A DNA stretch of 11,053 nucleotides from Bacteroidota bacterium (lineage in GTDB: Bacteria; Bacteroidota; Bacteroidia; Chitinophagales; Saprospiraceae): contig QQUB01000573.1 of assembly GCA_008501835.1 (NCBI GenBank), positions 1 through 11,053 of the forward strand, read 5' to 3'. The notes below the pieces were generated by a model. The model saw only the letters and a list, made by a program, of their open reading frames with translations. It did not search any database and was not told the origin of the DNA. The stretch's first letter is position 1. Each line of letters starts with the position of its first letter. Shown here piece by piece: positions 8,045-11,053 of the stretch. The translations under genes and the position numbers were made by a program.

Positions 8045-8074
8045 ATTGACACCCATTTTTAAGATTCACACCCA
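8045..8074. repeat. 11-bp direct repeat, 19-bp period, upstream of the dehydratase-related gene
   Basis: ATTGACACCCA (8045-8055) and ATTCACACCCA (8064-8074) match at 10 of 11 positions, and their starts are 19 bp apart, close to two helical turns. They lie about 130-155 bp upstream of the ATG at 8202. Such spacing suits a tandem operator bound on one face of the helix, but no regulator is identifiable and a chance repeat is possible. Confidence 0.4.
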
Positions 8075-8201
8075 GGGTAAAACAAGTTGAATTCCCATCT
8101 TTTTACACTTTCCAGAATTGTTGCGAAACGGTCATACTGATTGACCTGATGTTTAAACTTGTGGCTAATTGATTTTATTAACCAGGCTAAATGATTATCA
8201 T

Positions 8202-9908
8202 ATGAATGACCTGCAAAAATCCACCGTTGAAACAGGTAACATCCCTCCTTTGCCTTTATCCAAACCCTTCAGAAAACCGGTTACTGAGCAATTCCGGATT
8301 CATAAAGAACGGCCCTTCCTAAAACATGAAAGGGCAAATACTACTGTATTGGTAGGGGGCTTATCGCCTACACATGATTTTTTATTCGAAGCCACCATGA
8401 ATGCTTTGGGTATCAAAACCAAAATGTTACCGCCTACCAATCTGGAGGCGTTTCACTACGGTAGAGAATACGGAAACAACGGGTATTGTAACCCGGCATA
8501 TTTCACTGTGGGCAATCTGATCCGGTTTTTGAAAGATCTTCATCAATCGGGTGTTCCCAAAGAAGAAATTGTCGAAAATTACGTCTTTTTCACCATCGGT
8601 TGTAATGCTCCTTGTCGTTTTGGAATGCTGGAAACTGAATATCGGATGGCCCTCAAAGATCTGGGGTTTGATGGGTTTCGGGTAATCTCCTTTGAAAATG
8701 AAGGCGGTTTGAAACAGGAAGTGAGGGGAGATGGGGTAGAGGTGGATCCGGAATTTTTTCTGGGAACTGTAAATGCGTTGAACCTGGCAGATGTCCTTAA
8801 TGAGTTTGTTTATCACACCAGGCCCTATGAAGTTGTGGAAGGGCAGACTGAGGAGGTTCTCGAGAAAGCAAAATTGTATTTGTATGATAAATTAAAGAAC
8901 AAAAAAAGGATTTTGATCAGTAAACCTTGGGAGAACATTTTAGGTAAAATAGGATTGAGCGATACCGTTTTGTTTGTAAAAAGATTTATCGATCAGCTTA
9001 CGAGTAATTATTATACTGATGCTCTTAAGGAGGTTCACAAAATGTTCGAAACCATTAAGGTGGATCGCTTCAGGCCCAAAACTACCGTAAAGATTACAGG
9101 TGAATTTTGGGCAATTACAACTGTTGGGGCCGGTAATTTCCACATGTTCAACTTTCTGGAGAAAGAAGGCTCAGATCTACATGTTGAACCCGTGGCGTCG
9201 CTTATTCAATTTCTTTTTAGTAAAGGAAAATTGAGGCATAAGAATCGTCGAAAAATCTTATTGAAACAAAATATTAAACACTGGTGGAATTTTAAACACT
9301 GGCTGAAGAACTACTTCCAGTATTATAAAAAAGCCATTACCCTTAAACTTGGTCATTCGCTCTTCCGCAGAGAATATAAACGATTGCTGGATGCCATCGG
9401 TGGCCCAACCCATATGCTTCTGGACCAAACATATCTGCAGGAGATCGGAAACCCTTTTTACAATATAAACATTGAAGGAGGTGAAGGATATATGGAGATC
9501 GCCAAGAATATTTATTACCACGAGAATGATTTGGCACATATGGTACTCAGCCTAAAGCCATTTGGCTGTATGCCCAGCACTCAATCCGATGCCGTTCAGG
9601 CGGCCGTAATGGAATTGAATAAGGATATGATCTTCCTTCCGCTGGAAACAGCCGGGGAAGGAAAGACCAATGCACAATCCAGGGTTCTGATGTCCCTTGG
9701 AGATGCAAGAATAAAAGCAAAAACCGAAATACGCGAAGCAAAAGCTACAGCAAAGGCAAGTCTTGAAGAAATGAAAACTTACGTTGAAGACCATCCTGAA
9801 TTGAAAAACCCGTTTTACATCGTACCTCATCGCAAAGGGGTAGTCAGTAAGGCGGCAAACTTCATCTACCATGTGGATGAATTGATGCAGAGTGAACATC
9901 GTGCCTAA
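8202..9908 (+). CDS. COG3581-like 2-hydroxyacyl-CoA dehydratase-related iron-sulfur protein
   Basis: This is a cytoplasmic protein of 568 residues related to the HgdB-like/COG3581 proteins that occur with BadF/HgdC-type activases. Seen: an N-terminal VLVGGLSPTHDFLFEA segment (about 49-64), GNNGYCNPAYF (Cys96), FTIGCNAPCRFGMLETEY (Cys134, Cys138), a basic aromatic stretch (about 345-400), EGGEGYMEIA, PFGCMPSTQSDAV (Cys456), a G-rich ETAGEGKTNAQSR segment and a charged, probably coiled-coil tail with ARIKAKTEIREAKATAKASLEE. These are the only four cysteines in the protein, which suggests cluster ligands. The ATG at 8202 is preferred to an in-frame TTG at 8169, which adds 11 residues of no family character; neither has a good Shine-Dalgarno. 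The activase gene follows by 22 bp, so the two are very likely one operon. The family's reaction is unknown; ATP-driven low-potential reduction is inferred from the partner. In related Bacteroidota this module is, from memory, often fused to the activases. Confidence 0.85.
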   Translation: MNDLQKSTVETGNIPPLPLSKPFRKPVTEQFRIHKERPFLKHERANTTVLVGGLSPTHDFLFEATMNALGIKTKMLPPTNLEAFHYGREYGNNGYCNPAYFTVGNLIRFLKDLHQSGVPKEEIVENYVFFTIGCNAPCRFGMLETEYRMALKDLGFDGFRVISFENEGGLKQEVRGDGVEVDPEFFLGTVNALNLADVLNEFVYHTRPYEVVEGQTEEVLEKAKLYLYDKLKNKKRILISKPWENILGKIGLSDTVLFVKRFIDQLTSNYYTDALKEVHKMFETIKVDRFRPKTTVKITGEFWAITTVGAGNFHMFNFLEKEGSDLHVEPVASLIQFLFSKGKLRHKNRRKILLKQNIKHWWNFKHWLKNYFQYYKKAITLKLGHSLFRREYKRLLDAIGGPTHMLLDQTYLQEIGNPFYNINIEGGEGYMEIAKNIYYHENDLAHMVLSLKPFGCMPSTQSDAVQAAVMELNKDMIFLPLETAGEGKTNAQSRVLMSLGDARIKAKTEIREAKATAKASLEEMKTYVEDHPELKNPFYIVPHRKGVVSKAANFIYHVDELMQSEHRA

Positions 9909-9930
9909 TAATCCTTAAAAAACGTTGGAC

Positions 9931-11053
9931 ATGAAAGAAATTAAAATTTATGTCGGTCTGGATGTTGGATCCACCACCGTTAAGGCGGTAGTGATCGATC
10001 CCAAAACCAACCAATTACTTTGGAAAGATTATCGCCGACACGAAACCAAACAACCTGAAGAAGTCCTTGCCTTTCTCCAGAGAATCGAAAGTGAATTTCC
10101 CGGAATTTCAAAGGAGGAAATGCGTGTATTTTTCACAGGCAGTGGAGCAATGAGTATTGCACATCTGGTCGGGGCAAAATTTGTACAGGAAGTTACAGCA
10201 GTCTGTCTGGCTGCAGAAAAACTGTATCCCGATGTCGGTTCTATCATCGACCTGGGCGGTCAGGATTCTAAAATTATCATCTTTAAGGATAATCCAAGAA
10301 CGGGAAAGAAGACTAAAATCCCCAGTATGAATGATAAGTGTGCAGGGGGGACCGGAGCAGTTATTGATAAGATCAATGCCAAATTGGGATTGACTCCCGA
10401 AGAGTTAGGTCACCAGGGATACGACGGGATAAAACTGCATCATGTGGCGGGTAAATGTGGGGTCTTTGCGGAAACAGACATCAACAGTCTGCAAAAACAA
10501 GGTATTCAGACTTCCGAGATGATGGCCAGCTTGTTTGAGGCCATTATCATCCAAAATCTTACCGTCTTGACCCGAGGGCATACGTTGAGACCATTGGTGC
10601 TGCTGCTTGGCGGGCCCAATAATTATATCCGCGGGATTCAGGAAGCCTGGCGTCATCATATTACCCAAATTTGGGAAAAGAGAGATTACCCCTTACCACC
10701 TGTCGATGATCCAAAATCACTCATCATTACTCCTGAGAATGCGCTTTATTTTGCTGCCATTGGTGCAGTAGAGTTTGGCCTGGAAGAGGAGGAAGATCTG
10801 GGTAAATACATAGGTTGGGAACAACTGGATTATTATATCCGGGAAGGCAGGTTACAGGCCAGGGCAGGAGCAGATCCCGGTTTGGTCAATTCTCCAGAGG
10901 AATTATCTGCTTTTACCAAAAAGTACGCGCCAAAACCCTTTATTCCTTCGGTGTTTGAAAAGGGAGATACCCTTCGTGGGTTTATTGGACTTGATGTTGG
11001 ATCCACCTCGACCAAGGCGGCTTTACTAAACCACGAAAAAGAGGTATTGATTA
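9931..11053 (+). CDS. BadF/BadG/BcrA/BcrD-type acyl-CoA dehydratase activase with at least two activase domains (3' end missing)
   Basis: The frame is open from the ATG at 9931 to the right edge (374 codons visible), so the gene continues beyond the window. It encodes an ASKHA-fold ATPase of the HgdC/BadF activase family, which uses a dimer-bridging [4Fe-4S] cluster and ATP hydrolysis to push electrons into a partner protein. Domain 1 (about residues 5-285) has the phosphate-1 loop GLDVGSTTVKAV (9-20), the phosphate-2 loop IDLGGQDSKII (106-116) and the two family cluster cysteines, Cys137 in NDKCAGGTGA and Cys176 in GKCGVFAETDI. A linker of about 65 residues follows, then a second domain opens with GFIGLDVGSTSTKAALL (from about 350), which repeats the phosphate-1 loop. 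This matches the long double-activase proteins, which often continue into a DUF2229 region; that part is not visible. It lies 22 bp after the COG3581-like gene, its probable electron acceptor. No strong Shine-Dalgarno is seen. Confidence 0.92.
   Translation, partial: MKEIKIYVGLDVGSTTVKAVVIDPKTNQLLWKDYRRHETKQPEEVLAFLQRIESEFPGISKEEMRVFFTGSGAMSIAHLVGAKFVQEVTAVCLAAEKLYPDVGSIIDLGGQDSKIIIFKDNPRTGKKTKIPSMNDKCAGGTGAVIDKINAKLGLTPEELGHQGYDGIKLHHVAGKCGVFAETDINSLQKQGIQTSEMMASLFEAIIIQNLTVLTRGHTLRPLVLLLGGPNNYIRGIQEAWRHHITQIWEKRDYPLPPVDDPKSLIITPENALYFAAIGAVEFGLEEEEDLGKYIGWEQLDYYIREGRLQARAGADPGLVNSPEELSAFTKKYAPKPFIPSVFEKGDTLRGFIGLDVGSTSTKAALLNHEKEVLI

Larger units (their letters stand above)
7813..8201. other. 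Divergent intergenic region, 389 bp
   Basis: This non-coding, AT-rich stretch separates the leftward surface-protein operon from the rightward COG3581/activase operon, so it should carry a promoter for each. I see one promoter-like box on the minus strand (7920-7927) and an 11-bp direct repeat (8045-8074). A weaker TAAACTTG (8154-8161, one mismatch to TAnnTTTG) on the plus strand is a possible -7 box for the dehydratase-related gene, but it has no well-placed upstream partner. I find no RNA gene, no convincing riboswitch and no stem-loop with a U-tract. Confidence 0.7.

Noticed and set aside
8046..8065. TTGACA followed by TAAGAT, resembling an E. coli-type promoter
   Set aside because: The spacing is only 8 bp instead of about 17, and Bacteroidota housekeeping promoters do not follow that consensus.
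8169..8201. Upstream TTG start that would add 11 residues (ILLTRLNDYH...) to the dehydratase-related protein
   Set aside because: No Shine-Dalgarno supports it, the added residues show no family character, and an ATG at 8202 gives a normal start.
8427..8816. Open minus-strand frame of 129 codons opposite the COG3581-like gene
   Set aside because: It is antisense to conserved cysteine motifs of a real gene and shows no protein family. The same holds for minus-strand frames across 8940-11015.

Overview
The window looks like chromosomal DNA of a Bacteroidota bacterium, plausibly from the Saprospiria/Cytophagia side of the phylum. The evidence is two very large secreted proteins ending in the gliding-motility-associated C-terminal (CHU_C, type IX secretion type B sorting) domain, SprB-type repeats, mostly weak Shine-Dalgarno sequences, a TAnnTTTG promoter-like element and a moderate base composition. 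I see no tRNA, rRNA, CRISPR array, insertion sequence or phage gene.

Layout. (1) Positions 1-1088, plus strand: the 3' part of a SulP-family anion transporter with its cytoplasmic STAS domain, cut by the left edge. (2) Positions 1085-7812, minus strand: a three-gene set read right to left. It consists of a 779-residue surface protein (N-terminal carbohydrate-binding-like module, Ig/PKD-like modules, SprB repeat, CHU_C), a paralogue of about 1348 residues containing three tandem copies of a roughly 250-residue Ig-PKD-Fn3 unit, and an 81-residue lysine-rich protein with one C-terminal membrane helix. The gaps are 66-72 bp (depending on the start used for the large gene) and 23 bp, so co-transcription is likely. 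The small gene overlaps the SulP stop codon convergently by 3 bp. (3) Positions 7813-8201: a divergent intergenic region of 389 bp with a promoter-like box for the surface-protein operon and an 11-bp near-perfect direct repeat. (4) Positions 8202-11053, plus strand: a COG3581-like 2-hydroxyacyl-CoA dehydratase-related protein with exactly four cysteines. It is followed 22 bp later by a BadF/BadG/BcrA/BcrD (HgdC-type) activase gene with at least two activase domains, cut by the right edge.

How they may work together. The minus-strand operon probably encodes cell-surface or adhesive proteins exported by the type IX system, plus a small inner-membrane protein of unknown role. The plus-strand pair resembles the archerase-type arrangement, in which an ATP-hydrolysing [4Fe-4S] activase drives low-potential electrons into an iron-sulfur partner. 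The real substrate of this widespread COG3581/double-activase family is not known. The most useful points for follow-up are the separation of the COG3581 module from the double activase, its minimal four-cysteine set, and the Ig-PKD-Fn3 repeat array with an eight-cysteine pattern that its first copy breaks.
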